DNA of 64,000 bases from an uncultured Bacilli bacterium. GTDB taxonomy: Bacteria > Bacillota_I > Bacilli_A > RF39 > UBA660. Every line of letters begins with the position of its first letter. Within the stretch, counting starts at the first letter, position 1. Of this stretch, positions 34,613 through 43,739 are shown one piece after another. Under the pieces are notes generated by a model that worked only from the letters and a program-made list of their open reading frames with translations, made no database searches and was not told where the DNA came from. The stretch covers positions 18,495 to 82,494 of the forward strand of contig CAKPHU010000007.1 in NCBI GenBank assembly GCA_934162125.1, given 5' to 3'. The position numbers were made by a program, and so were the translations under genes.

Positions 34613-35053
34613 TTATTGTTTAATTATTATCTGGGTTGTTCCACCTACTTGGAATATTCTTAAACCAGGTAATATCTTATTTAAAATTGGTATATCAATG
34701 TTGATTTGGGTATAAACTTGAAAATAGACTTTATTACCATTACCTTCATCAACTGCTCCAGTTTCACTTGCTGTAGATATTTCTTTAATACAATATCCAT
34801 GTTTACAATCAAAACCATCTAAATTAAAGTTATTAGCACTGTAACCTAAAGTACGCATGTAATCAACTATGGCATTATCACAAGCACTATCTTCACTACA
34901 AACTCCTTCATATTGTTCTAGCGTTGTAATGATTTTGTTCTTAACACGATAAGCTTTAGTATAATTTACATTAAATGCTAGTAAGCCACTTACTAAAACT
35001 AAGAAGACAACGATTATAACGATATTTACAAGTCCTCCAAAAGCATCACGCAT
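34613..35053 (-). CDS. TadE-like minor pilin
   Basis: 146 aa. The N-terminal segment MRDAFGGLVNIVIIVVFLVLV forms one membrane helix right at the start, as in TadE/TadF proteins. The outside part has four Cys (CSEDSAC, CKHGYC) and ends in beta strands. AGAGGTGA precedes the ATG; the pilin gene is 16 bases upstream. Likely a minor pilin or an initiator of pilus assembly. Confidence 0.7.
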   Translation of the reverse strand: MRDAFGGLVNIVIIVVFLVLVSGLLAFNVNYTKAYRVKNKIITTLEQYEGVCSEDSACDNAIVDYMRTLGYSANNFNLDGFDCKHGYCIKEISTASETGAVDEGNGNKVYFQVYTQINIDIPILNKILPGLRIFQVGGTTQIIIKQ

Positions 35054-35069
35054 TTAATATCACCTCTTT

Positions 35070-35237
35070 TTATTTTTGAACAAGTACAGTTCCAACTGCT
35101 CCACCACTAATATTTCCCCATTGACTATTGATAGCATTTTGAATATTTGGCCACATCATCCAGAAGAAACCTATTACTGCGGCAATAGCAATTAAAGTGA
35201 TTACTGTTAAGTTTAATTCTCCAGTTGCTGCTTTCAC
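35070..35237 (-). CDS. 55-aa Flp-like pilin (short gene)
   Basis: A short gene that begins with GTG at 35237, directly after an in-frame TAA. The product reads MKAATGELNLTVITLIAIAA, then VIGFFWMMWPNIQNAIN, then a Gly-rich end. The layout is basic leader, Gly-Glu junction (a candidate prepilin cleavage site after Gly6), one long hydrophobic helix and a tiny head, close to Flp pilins. AAGGAG is present, 11 bases upstream. It has its own promoter and sits between TadC and the TadE-like gene, where the major pilin is expected. Confidence 0.75.
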   Translation of the reverse strand: MKAATGELNLTVITLIAIAAVIGFFWMMWPNIQNAINSQWGNISGGAVGTVLVQK

Positions 35238-35269
35238 TTAAACAACATCTCCTTTCTATCATATATTTT

Positions 35270-35298
35270 ATTATAGCAAAACATCATTATTTTAACAA
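35270..35298 (-). promoter_or_regulatory. Strong promoter of the Flp-like pilin
   Basis: TTGTTA (35293-35298), 17 bases, TATAAT (35270-35275) with a TG one base before the -10. It fits a highly expressed pilin. Confidence 0.75.
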
Positions 35299-35314
35299 TA
35301 AGATCTATTTTTGT

Positions 35315-36124
35315 TTACACTGTAAACATCATCATCATAGAAATTAAAATTATAAGCATAACGCCAACACCGGTTACTACTAACATAACCATGGTTTGAC
35401 TTTCCATATGACCTAGACGTTCTTTATACTTTGTTTCACGAGCTTTATTTTGAAGACTTGAAACAGTACGTGAGAACATCATTAAACGTTCTTGTTTGTT
35501 TTCTTGAGCACCGATTCCTAAACGATATAATAAACGCATCATACGCATAGAATCACGTACTGGATAAGTGTTGGCAAATTCCATATATGGGTCAATTGAT
35601 GAATCACCAGAATTAATCTTATCAATTAACTCTCTTAGGCCAGGTTTGAATATATCTGGAGCGTCATCAATTGATTTACCTAAGGCAACTGGTACAGTAT
35701 AGTGTTGAATTAAAATCTCTAAGCTCTTTAGATAATATGGTAACATAATATCTATTTCATGTAGATGAGCTTTGTAGAAACTCTTCAATTGTATATAAGG
35801 AACTTTAAATATTAGAATAGCAATAACACTTGATAGGACAAAGTTCAAGAAGAATTGAGAGTTAACAACACTAGCTGAATCTCCTCCAGCAACGGTAAAT
35901 GCTAACATGATGAAGAATGTTATTAAGGCATAACTAATTCTTTTCATGTATAATTGGTCAGCATCAACATCTTCTCCATACTTAGCATAAATTAAGAATG
36001 TATAATCTTCTTCACGAAAGATTTGTAAGTACTTTTCATTATCAATTAAGAACTTAGTTTTATCGATGGTATTATTATAAACTAAGATTCCAATTAATAT
36101 AAATCCAACTATTAAGGCTTCCAT
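35315..36124 (-). CDS. tadC: TadC-like platform protein (GspF domain)
   Basis: 269 aa. Membrane segments lie near residues 1-16, 63-80, 90-110 and 245-268, with the T2SSF/GspF soluble region in between (KSLEILIQHYTVPVALGKSI, YRLGIGAQENKQERLMMFSR). Works with TadB as the inner-membrane platform for pilus assembly. Its ATG overlaps the TadB stop (TAATG), so the two are coupled. Confidence 0.85.
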   Translation of the reverse strand: MEALIVGFILIGILVYNNTIDKTKFLIDNEKYLQIFREEDYTFLIYAKYGEDVDADQLYMKRISYALITFFIMLAFTVAGGDSASVVNSQFFLNFVLSSVIAILIFKVPYIQLKSFYKAHLHEIDIMLPYYLKSLEILIQHYTVPVALGKSIDDAPDIFKPGLRELIDKINSGDSSIDPYMEFANTYPVRDSMRMMRLLYRLGIGAQENKQERLMMFSRTVSSLQNKARETKYKERLGHMESQTMVMLVVTGVGVMLIILISMMMMFTV

Positions 36125-37026
36125 TACTCAGCACCTACATTCTCATTATAATATTTTTCCCCTTTTAATAGGAAATATGTGTTGATTATAATTACGCCAT
36201 GTAACAATACTTTTATATACCATCGATCAAGAAGAATTAAGTATGTTTCTCTTCCTAATAAGTATTGTACTAACATAACTAGTAAGTATAGCATAGCACC
36301 AAACTGTAAGAAGTTCTTATGGAATGATGCTCTTTCAATACGATCTCGGTAAACACTTTCAACTAGCATATCGATATCTAATTGCATGTTATCTAGAGAT
36401 TCAGCAGAGTTTCTAGCACCTTCTTTAGTTATTTGTAAGAATAGTTGGTGCATGTTTTTAACAATGTAGTATGGATATAGAGCACTCATATAATTTAGAG
36501 ACTCATCAATACTACCATTTTGATAAGCAAGTTCTATCATGTGGTCTACATCTTTTTTAACAGGATCTTCTAGAACTCCTGAATTACGAACACCTTCAAG
36601 AGCTTTAACGAAACTTTGAGTAGTTGCAAATTCCATGATAACGTTAGAAGTATATACTTGAATTTGTTCGAAGATGTATTCACTATAAATTCTTTTGCAT
36701 CTTAAATATGAAAGATAAGGTACAAACATGATTACAATTATTATATATACGATACAAATTACTAAGTTGTAGAAATATAGGTATGAGATAACAGCGGCAA
36801 AGCCAGCCATTAAAACAACTTGTACAGTATATTGTTTAACAGTATATTCTTGACCTAATTCTTTAGTTTTCTCTCTTACTACTTTAAAGGAATAAGGAGC
36901 AAACTTATCATAGATTTCTTGGACTTGTCCAACTATAAATTTTCTTACATCTTGACCTTTATAGTTACGATAAGCAACTATTGCAACGGTTATGAAGATA
37001 AGAATTAGTAATTCTTCAATATACAT
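36124..37026 (-). CDS. tadB: TadB-like platform protein (GspF domain)
   Basis: 300 aa. N-terminal membrane helix, a double hydrophobic stretch at about 70-105, and the GspF motif region VIMEFATTQSFVKALEGVRNSG. C-terminal membrane helices lie at about 245-290. AAGGAGTAA precedes the ATG. It is placed between CpaF and TadC as in classic tad loci. Confidence 0.85.
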   Translation of the reverse strand: MYIEELLILIFITVAIVAYRNYKGQDVRKFIVGQVQEIYDKFAPYSFKVVREKTKELGQEYTVKQYTVQVVLMAGFAAVISYLYFYNLVICIVYIIIVIMFVPYLSYLRCKRIYSEYIFEQIQVYTSNVIMEFATTQSFVKALEGVRNSGVLEDPVKKDVDHMIELAYQNGSIDESLNYMSALYPYYIVKNMHQLFLQITKEGARNSAESLDNMQLDIDMLVESVYRDRIERASFHKNFLQFGAMLYLLVMLVQYLLGRETYLILLDRWYIKVLLHGVIIINTYFLLKGEKYYNENVGAE

Positions 37027-37044
37027 ATTTATTACTCCTTCCTA

Positions 37045-38643
37045 TTAGGCTATAGGAGCCTGATTATTATCTAAAGCAGGAATTTGTTCACTACTTTTAG
37101 TTAGAGGAATTAAAGGTTGTGGTGCTGTATTAACAACTGGTTGTTTTAATTCCGTATTTACGGGAGCTGCATTGACATTAGGGGCGATTGTAGGAATTAA
37201 TGGTTTAACACTGCTTGCTTCAGCAACAACATTTTGAACTGGGGCTGGTGCAGGAGAAGCAATTGTTGGGATTAATGGTGCTTGGACAGGAGCTGCTGGA
37301 GCTTGTTCTACTACTTGTGCTGTACCTAAAGCTTGTGGTACATCAGTAGATTCACCATCATCTAACTTTATTGGCTCTATTGTTTCATCAAGTAAAGCTT
37401 GTTGTTGCTCGTCAGAGATAGCTTCTGCTTTAATTGGTGCTTCAACTGTTACTTTTTTCTTTTTATCTTCATCGACACTATAATCTGTAGTGTCACCATC
37501 TTCAACAATTATTTCGTTGTTAATGATATTTTTGTTTTCCTCTTTTGGTTTATCAGCTGCTACATCAGCTTCAAATTTATGTTCATCTTCCATGTGACTA
37601 GTAATTTCTGTTATATCAATATTTTGATTTTCAAGATATTCAATTAAGTGATTACTTGGCTTTCTTAATTTTGGCTCTTTATCAAATAATTTTTGATAAA
37701 TTGTTCTACTTTGTGGTTTATTATCTTCATCAACATAGAACTCTACTACTTCATCTACTTCACGATGAAATTTCTTTAGTTCTTTACTGTAATAAGCTCT
37801 AATATGAACACCTAATTGTACATAACGATAGATTGTTGACAAGAACTGATTTACATCAATATCTGTTTCCATCAAACTATACATACGATATGGGATAGCA
37901 GAAGCTTTATCAGCATGGATTGTTGATAAAATGTTGTGTCCTGATGAAATAGAGTTACGAACAGCCATAACTGCTTCGGCACTACGTACTTCGGAAAGTA
38001 GAATCCATTTTGGATTCTGACGCATACAAGTTACTAGGACATCTGTATAACTTGCTACGTTATTTGTTTTCATAGCAACTATATCTCTTTGAGGGAAGAT
38101 TTTATCTAAGTGTAATTCTAGAGTATCCTCAATTGTGATTAGTTTTTCATTTGTTTTTGTGTGACTAGCTAGGTATTTTACAAACTCAGTTTTACCTGAA
38201 CCAGTTTCACCAGAAACTATGATGTTACAATGGCCTTCTACGCATTTAATTAAGAAGTCGTGGATATCTTGAGTAAAGTAATCTTCTTTTAATAATTTCT
38301 CTTTTTCTAGACGAATCTTAGCTGGTGTTTTACGAATAACCATTGCAATACCATTAGTTGCGATTGATTGGTGTACAAAGTTTAAACGTAATTCAGAAGA
38401 TTCAGCATCTAAGAATGGTTTAGCATTATTGAAAGTAGTTCCCATAACGTTTGAACATTGGAAAGCTAGTTTCTCAACAAATTCTGGAGTTGCTCCATTT
38501 ACTTCTACTCTTAGAGATCCTTGCGTTAATGAACGAATCCAAATTTGTCCATTATTATCAAAGGAAATATCCGTTATATCATCATTTTCTAGTAAAGATT
38601 TTAGGGGTCCAAAATCCAATTTATCAAATATATTTTCGTTCAT
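37045..38643 (-). CDS. cpaF: CpaF/TadA secretion ATPase with long Pro/Ala tail
   Basis: 532 aa. An N-terminal helical domain is followed by Walker A IIVSGETGSGKTEFVKYLA near residue 145, the Asp box ITIEDTLELHLDK, Walker B WILLSEVRSAEAV and the His box LSTIHADKASAIPYR. That ends near residue 330. The remaining ~190 residues are an acidic then Pro/Ala-rich tail with repeated LIPTIA, absent from typical CpaF. This is the only VirB11/GspE-type ATPase in the locus, so it could serve both pilus and T4SS. Located after cpaB. Confidence 0.93.
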   Translation of the reverse strand: MNENIFDKLDFGPLKSLLENDDITDISFDNNGQIWIRSLTQGSLRVEVNGATPEFVEKLAFQCSNVMGTTFNNAKPFLDAESSELRLNFVHQSIATNGIAMVIRKTPAKIRLEKEKLLKEDYFTQDIHDFLIKCVEGHCNIIVSGETGSGKTEFVKYLASHTKTNEKLITIEDTLELHLDKIFPQRDIVAMKTNNVASYTDVLVTCMRQNPKWILLSEVRSAEAVMAVRNSISSGHNILSTIHADKASAIPYRMYSLMETDIDVNQFLSTIYRYVQLGVHIRAYYSKELKKFHREVDEVVEFYVDEDNKPQSRTIYQKLFDKEPKLRKPSNHLIEYLENQNIDITEITSHMEDEHKFEADVAADKPKEENKNIINNEIIVEDGDTTDYSVDEDKKKKVTVEAPIKAEAISDEQQQALLDETIEPIKLDDGESTDVPQALGTAQVVEQAPAAPVQAPLIPTIASPAPAPVQNVVAEASSVKPLIPTIAPNVNAAPVNTELKQPVVNTAPQPLIPLTKSSEQIPALDNNQAPIA

Positions 38644-38672
38644 TTAACCCACATCCTTATTCTTTTATATTT

Positions 38673-39482
38673 TTAATTAGTTTCATCCCAAACAGTTACA
38701 CGGTTAATCCAGTCTTTTAATTTCTCTGATGATACAGCTAACTCGCCTGGAGTATCTTCATAACTTTCATTAGTTGGTACTGGAATTAGTGTTGTATCAT
38801 AACTTCTTAAGTATTCAGCTTTCTTTAGTAAAATGTAGTACTCTTCTGGTACAGCAAATACGATCATAGCTGGAGTTCTTTTTTCATCTAGGTTAGTAAA
38901 TACTGATTGACCTGATGAATCTTTTACTGCTAGAACTTTAACATTTTCAATTAATTTACCTAACATGATTTTATCAGCATCTTCTGTAATTTGTGAGTTA
39001 TTATCAACTTTATTTACAGCTTTTAGATAAATATCAATATAATTTTCTGGGTAAATTGAGTTACCATATGTAGTAGTTGTATTAACACTCATGTTGTATA
39101 ATACGTATCCTTTTGGATATTTTAGTAAGATACTTGTTGGTAATTGATCTTCTTCAACTACAGCTGTTGAATAGAATAAACTTCCTTCTGGAATAATACT
39201 ATCTGATCTAGTATATTTATCAATTACTTGTGATTGAGTTCTTAATACGTTACCTTTTAACATAGCTGGTGGAACTTGCATTGTTCCAACCATACTTTCA
39301 GTTATTTGTGTACCTGCATTTATTGTTTGTTTTGCATATGGTACAGTGATTGGATTGATAGCAGATTTAACACGAATGTTATAGCCTATGAATAATACTA
39401 GGACTGCTGCTACTACACCAACGACAGTGACGGTATTTTTGTTTTGTAAGAATTTTTTTATTCCGCTTGCATTGTTTCCCAT
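38673..39482 (-). CDS. cpaB: CpaB/RcpC-like SAF-domain protein
   Basis: 269 aa from the ATG at 39482 (GGAAGGAA upstream; the earlier in-frame start at 39512 overlaps the previous gene). One membrane segment (about 12-34) precedes a SAF domain (VPYAKQTINAGTQITESMVG) and the CpaB pilus domain (YVLYNMSVNTTTTYGNSIYP). Expected to sit outside the membrane and guide or gate the Flp pilus through the thick wall. Confidence 0.85.
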   Translation of the reverse strand: MGNNASGIKKFLQNKNTVTVVGVVAAVLVLFIGYNIRVKSAINPITVPYAKQTINAGTQITESMVGTMQVPPAMLKGNVLRTQSQVIDKYTRSDSIIPEGSLFYSTAVVEEDQLPTSILLKYPKGYVLYNMSVNTTTTYGNSIYPENYIDIYLKAVNKVDNNSQITEDADKIMLGKLIENVKVLAVKDSSGQSVFTNLDEKRTPAMIVFAVPEEYYILLKKAEYLRSYDTTLIPVPTNESYEDTPGELAVSSEKLKDWINRVTVWDETN

Positions 39483-39501
39483 TTCTATTCCTTCCTTTCC
39501 A

Positions 39502-40044
39502 TTATCCTGCAATGCCCATTGTTCCGCCTAATGCGTTACATTGTTCTTCATCTTTAACATTTTCATAGGTTCCATCTTTTAACATACAGATGGCATAACC
39601 TAATTCATTGTCTGGATCATTATTAGCTTTTTCGATATATTCGTCTTCTGTTTTTATTGATTCAACGATTCCATCAAAAGTTGTGCTCATTAATAAGTTT
39701 TCTCCCTCAAAATTTAATACTGTGGCAGAGTCAACTTTGATACTTACTTTTGGTGGTACTTCATTTAAATCATAGAAGCCAATTCGATAATTTCTTGTGT
39801 TATCAATACTATTAGCGAATCTTCTTAAGAAGCTCTCTACGAACTTTTCTTTGTCCATTCGTAGAGAACCATTATCACGATAATATTTGACATCGATTGC
39901 ATCTTCCATTGCGGCTTTTGCTGTCTCTTTTACTAAGTAGTAGTCTAATTCACTACCTGTTGAATAATTGGAAATAATGTTTATTAATAATAAGCCAATG
40001 ATTGCTAGTAAGATAATTCCTACTGTTAACATACCCTTATTCAT
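39502..40044 (-). CDS. TadE-like small pilus protein, copy B (528/529 bp identical to copy A)
   Basis: 180 aa. MNKGMLTVGIILLAIIGLLL is an N-terminal membrane helix with pseudopilin look. The rest is outside, ends with two Cys (AICMLKDG, EEQCNALGG) and is beta-rich. Compared with copy A at 45726-46268, bases 39515-40043 differ at one position (within the start-proximal membrane helix, silent); only the last few codons differ. AGGAGG precedes the ATG, which overlaps the stop of the 968-aa gene (TAATG). Function unknown; expected minor pilin. Confidence 0.75.
   Translation of the reverse strand: MNKGMLTVGIILLAIIGLLLINIISNYSTGSELDYYLVKETAKAAMEDAIDVKYYRDNGSLRMDKEKFVESFLRRFANSIDNTRNYRIGFYDLNEVPPKVSIKVDSATVLNFEGENLLMSTTFDGIVESIKTEDEYIEKANNDPDNELGYAICMLKDGTYENVKDEEQCNALGGTMGIAG
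39515..40043. repeat. 529-bp direct repeat, copy B
   Basis: Matches 45739-46267 at 528 of 529 positions in the same orientation (offset 6224). The repeat begins inside the start codon of the small TadE-like gene and ends about five codons before its stop. Confidence 0.95.
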
Positions 40045-42950
40045 TATTTGCCACCTCCTACAACTTCTGTATATTCATTATCTATCTTTTCACAAGTTGT
40101 ACCAGTTCCATCATTGTTACAACCTACATTTCCCCTAGTCTTAGCATATTTACTGATTAATTCACTTGTATATACTGAGACACCATTTACGACTTTATAA
40201 TTGCTACCAGTACCATAAGAATTAAATTTCTTATTTTTACTGTCAGCTTTAATTTCATTTAATGCTTTGCGATCTAATTCAAATTCATAATCTAGATATT
40301 CATCTTTATCAGAATAAATCGTATTTCCACGAGTTTGAATAGCACTTGTAAGAGCTCCTGGAGTAACTCGATAAGCATCATTCTTTAAGTTTGTTGCAGC
40401 GTTTGTCCAGTTAAATCCTGGTACTCTTCCAGTAGATGTACTTTCAGATGTTTCTTTTCCTTCAGTTGATGGGAAGACATCTTCAAGTTCTACAGTTCTT
40501 AAACGATATAATAAATCATTGTCATCAGCAGTGTTTCCTGGATTAGTATTACCATCTTTAGTTTTATCATAGATTGAATAGAAACATTGTAAGTTAACAT
40601 TCCAACTATAATAACCAAATTTTTCTGTTGATGCTTTGATGTTATAAACTATATCTTTAACTAATTTATCACTAGTTACTTCAGTACCTTCTACTTTTTG
40701 TTGCCACCATTCTGTATTTACCATAGCTGATTTTAAGTTAGTACAGAATTTATCTTTCTTTTCATGCCATGCAGAATCTGTTTTCTTGTCATAGCTTATT
40801 TCACCAGTTTTATTATTAATCCATGTTCCTGGGAATGACCATTCTGTTAAGTATTTTTGACTATCACTTATTTCTTTATCACTATTGTAGCAGAAGTCAT
40901 TTTCTAGGATTATGCTGTCACTATCTGTTTTAGTAGCAAGACCATTACCTGGAGTTAAGCTTGCTTTATCATAGTTGATATAATTATCACCATTTGATGA
41001 TGTTAATTTATTGTTTACTGTAATTGTAAATGTTGCAGTATTTGTTGAACATGAAGCTGCTGCTTTACATTCTTTCATAACATTTTGATAAGTTTCCATA
41101 TCAACTTCATAACCAGCTACAACATCTTCTTTATTAATGAATTGACCATTTGTTGCCTTACCACCATGGTAGTAACCATTTGCTCTAGCTAGTGGACAAC
41201 CTGTCCAACTACAAATGGCACCACATACTGATGTTCCATAGTTTGCTCTTGCAAAACTATCTGAGAAGACCCAACCTCCACCTTGTGCGAAGTTTAAGTA
41301 GTTAGCACTAAAGTCTGTGTAATATCTTCCTAGTTGATCCCAGAACAAACGATATGATCCAGCGTTCCAACTAATTGTGTTATTAGAATTTATTACATAT
41401 TTACCATTACGACCATTTTTTAGAGCTTCTTGAACATCTTTAATACTAGAATTCTTATTAGCTAAAATACAGTTGTAATAAGCTTGAGTTCCTTTTTCGG
41501 GTTTATTTTTAGTACATTCTTGAGAATAATTGAATGTAGATTTCTTTGCAACATTTTCAATAGTTGCAGTTTTATTTACTGATGTGTTAGTAGTAGTTGT
41601 ATTTTCATATACTTTGTTGTAGCAAGAATTGATACAGCTTTGAGTATACTTTCCACCATCACATTCATTCACACATTTTGTAAATTCATCATTTGGTCCA
41701 GCCGCTGTTCCTACCCAACCACCGTCATGAACACAGGCAGGTATTGGTGTACAAACATCATAATCTGATAATTTTGGTTCCTCACCAACAACTTTTGTTT
41801 CACATTTTACTTCACTTTTTACTTTTACTTTATATTCGAAACATAATCCAGCACGAGTTGCAACTGGTGGTCCATAAGTAATAGTAATTGTTTCACGACA
41901 TTTACGATCACAAGTTATTTTCTTACCACTTAATAATGTTGAACTCTTATTAGTTTCTCCTTCAATATAGTAAATATTTTGGGTCTCTGATGTGTTTGCT
42001 ACATAGTTACCATTAGCAAGTTTAGTATAAGCAGGACAAGTTAGGCTTAATCTTGTTAATTTATGTTCTGTATCAGTATCAGCATTACCATCTATACGAA
42101 TGGCATCTGGTGTTACGTTTCCAATTGAACCAGAAGTACCAATTGTTGTTGAAGTTTTATAACCTTGAATAGCAAAATTAATCATTGATGCTACATCCAC
42201 TTCTCTAAAGTCGGCTTTAACACGTCTACTGTAGCAATATGGTAATTTATCTTGATAATATTCTTGACCAACTACTGTTGGATTGTATTTAGCAAAATCA
42301 TCTTTATTTACTTTCTTAGCTAAATTAGCATTAGCACTGTAGTTACCGTTACGGAAAGCTGCACAGATACCATCGTAATTAGTATTTTCAACAGTGGCAT
42401 TAGAAACGTCACGTCCAACTTCTACTCTTTTGATGTAAACGTAACCACCATTTTCGCCATTGGCAAGTTTTAATTGAACATCACCTTTGTCATCACTGTA
42501 AGCAGTTCCTGCACGATATACTCCACAAAGATTATCTGCTTCTTCTAGCATATAGACAATTGCTATTTTAACATCTTGTTCATCATCATAAGGATCATAA
42601 CTAAATGTTGCAGATTGTCCAACTGAAATATTATAAGTTAATGTTGGATTTAAGTCAGTACCCGTGGTGTTGACAAAGACAAATACTTTGAATTTACCAT
42701 CAGATACTTTAATTGTAATTTTTTTGTTTTCAAAATCCGTTGTTACTGATGGCTGATATTTATCTCTTCCTTTGATTGTGGTACATTTTCCACCAGTGGC
42801 AATTCCTTCACCGCTATTTTTACCTGTATCTTGTTCCCAATCACCATTGAAGTTTTCACCCCAGAATGGTTTAGCTAAAACTGTCGGTGATATCAAGAAT
42901 ATAAGTAAAGCAAGCAACCCTATTATTCTTTTTTTAGGCATTTGTTTCAT
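40044..42950 (-). CDS. Large Cys-rich secreted surface protein, module B
   Basis: 968 aa. A signal peptide (GLLALLIFLISPTVLA, cut before KPFWGEN) is followed by an N-terminal beta domain and a Cys-rich core (for example CVNECDGGKYTQSCINSCYNKVYE). The C-terminal half shares long conserved stretches with the module A protein (SLTPGNGLATKTDSD, YLTEWSFPGTWINNKTG, DLLYRLRTVELEDVFPST). No C-terminal LPxTG-type signal or membrane tail, although a sortase is encoded next to it. Its ATG overlaps the sortase gene by 17 bases. Probably a pilus-tip adhesin or shaft-associated protein; not a family I know. Confidence 0.65.
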   Translation of the reverse strand: MKQMPKKRIIGLLALLIFLISPTVLAKPFWGENFNGDWEQDTGKNSGEGIATGGKCTTIKGRDKYQPSVTTDFENKKITIKVSDGKFKVFVFVNTTGTDLNPTLTYNISVGQSATFSYDPYDDEQDVKIAIVYMLEEADNLCGVYRAGTAYSDDKGDVQLKLANGENGGYVYIKRVEVGRDVSNATVENTNYDGICAAFRNGNYSANANLAKKVNKDDFAKYNPTVVGQEYYQDKLPYCYSRRVKADFREVDVASMINFAIQGYKTSTTIGTSGSIGNVTPDAIRIDGNADTDTEHKLTRLSLTCPAYTKLANGNYVANTSETQNIYYIEGETNKSSTLLSGKKITCDRKCRETITITYGPPVATRAGLCFEYKVKVKSEVKCETKVVGEEPKLSDYDVCTPIPACVHDGGWVGTAAGPNDEFTKCVNECDGGKYTQSCINSCYNKVYENTTTTNTSVNKTATIENVAKKSTFNYSQECTKNKPEKGTQAYYNCILANKNSSIKDVQEALKNGRNGKYVINSNNTISWNAGSYRLFWDQLGRYYTDFSANYLNFAQGGGWVFSDSFARANYGTSVCGAICSWTGCPLARANGYYHGGKATNGQFINKEDVVAGYEVDMETYQNVMKECKAAASCSTNTATFTITVNNKLTSSNGDNYINYDKASLTPGNGLATKTDSDSIILENDFCYNSDKEISDSQKYLTEWSFPGTWINNKTGEISYDKKTDSAWHEKKDKFCTNLKSAMVNTEWWQQKVEGTEVTSDKLVKDIVYNIKASTEKFGYYSWNVNLQCFYSIYDKTKDGNTNPGNTADDNDLLYRLRTVELEDVFPSTEGKETSESTSTGRVPGFNWTNAATNLKNDAYRVTPGALTSAIQTRGNTIYSDKDEYLDYEFELDRKALNEIKADSKNKKFNSYGTGSNYKVVNGVSVYTSELISKYAKTRGNVGCNNDGTGTTCEKIDNEYTEVVGGGK

Positions 42951-43731
42951 AATCAGAACCTCCTAAAATTGTTTCTATTTCATGGTAACTATCATTTTTA
43001 GTTACTTCATAATCATTTATTTCTTCATTTTCTCTAACAAGTCTAGCATCAACTCTTAGGTTGTGTGTTACTAAATCATTCGTTACCTTTGTACATGTAA
43101 CTAAGGTAAGAAGTTTATCAGACTCATTAATATCTACTTGATAGTTATAAAAACTATTATTAAGAGCATTTTTTATATATTTTTTTAAGTATGTTTCATC
43201 CTTATCTTCTGAAAGATAATCCTCTTTTATATCTTCGATAGAAATAGCATATATTTTGTATAAATAATCTTTACCATCGATAGTATATTGAATATATTTA
43301 TTTTCTTTAGCAAAGTCATAGTAGACAAATGATACTAATTGTTCAAATCTATTTTGGTCTTCATCAGCAATTAATGGTTGAGAAGAAATGTTTTTAAGAT
43401 TGTGACCATAAAGAACAGTTCTATCTGTTAGTTTTGTTACTTTATTTAGAATCCAACTGAAGTCATCTGTTAAATCACTTAGTTTATTAACATCTTCTAA
43501 ATAGCGAACAGGATAGTCAATATTAGTGCCCTGAACTCTTATCCAACCAGTAGTTTCGTATTCTGAACTTTTCGGATCTTTTGTGACATTTTCAACTCTT
43601 GATTCTATTTTGTAGTAGTCTTTCGGAAGGAAAAGACTTGCAATCATCATAGAACCAATAATGAAAGCTAGAAGAATAAGTACTGTGCCATAGACAACAT
43701 TTCTTGTAGTTTCTTTTTCTTTCTTTGTCAT
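42934..43731 (-). CDS. Class B-like sortase, module B
   Basis: 265 aa. Short cytosolic start, membrane segment (about 15-35), then the sortase domain. All three active-site residues are present: His in TVLYGHNLKNIS, Cys in LLTLVTCTK and Arg in NLRVDARL. The N-terminal GWIRVQGTNIDYPV fits class B. Expected to join proteins outside the cell. Starts after AGGTGA and runs 17 bases into the large surface-protein gene. Confidence 0.9.
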   Translation of the reverse strand: MTKKEKETTRNVVYGTVLILLAFIIGSMMIASLFLPKDYYKIESRVENVTKDPKSSEYETTGWIRVQGTNIDYPVRYLEDVNKLSDLTDDFSWILNKVTKLTDRTVLYGHNLKNISSQPLIADEDQNRFEQLVSFVYYDFAKENKYIQYTIDGKDYLYKIYAISIEDIKEDYLSEDKDETYLKKYIKNALNNSFYNYQVDINESDKLLTLVTCTKVTNDLVTHNLRVDARLVRENEEINDYEVTKNDSYHEIETILGGSDYETNA

Positions 43732-43739
43732 TTTCTCAC

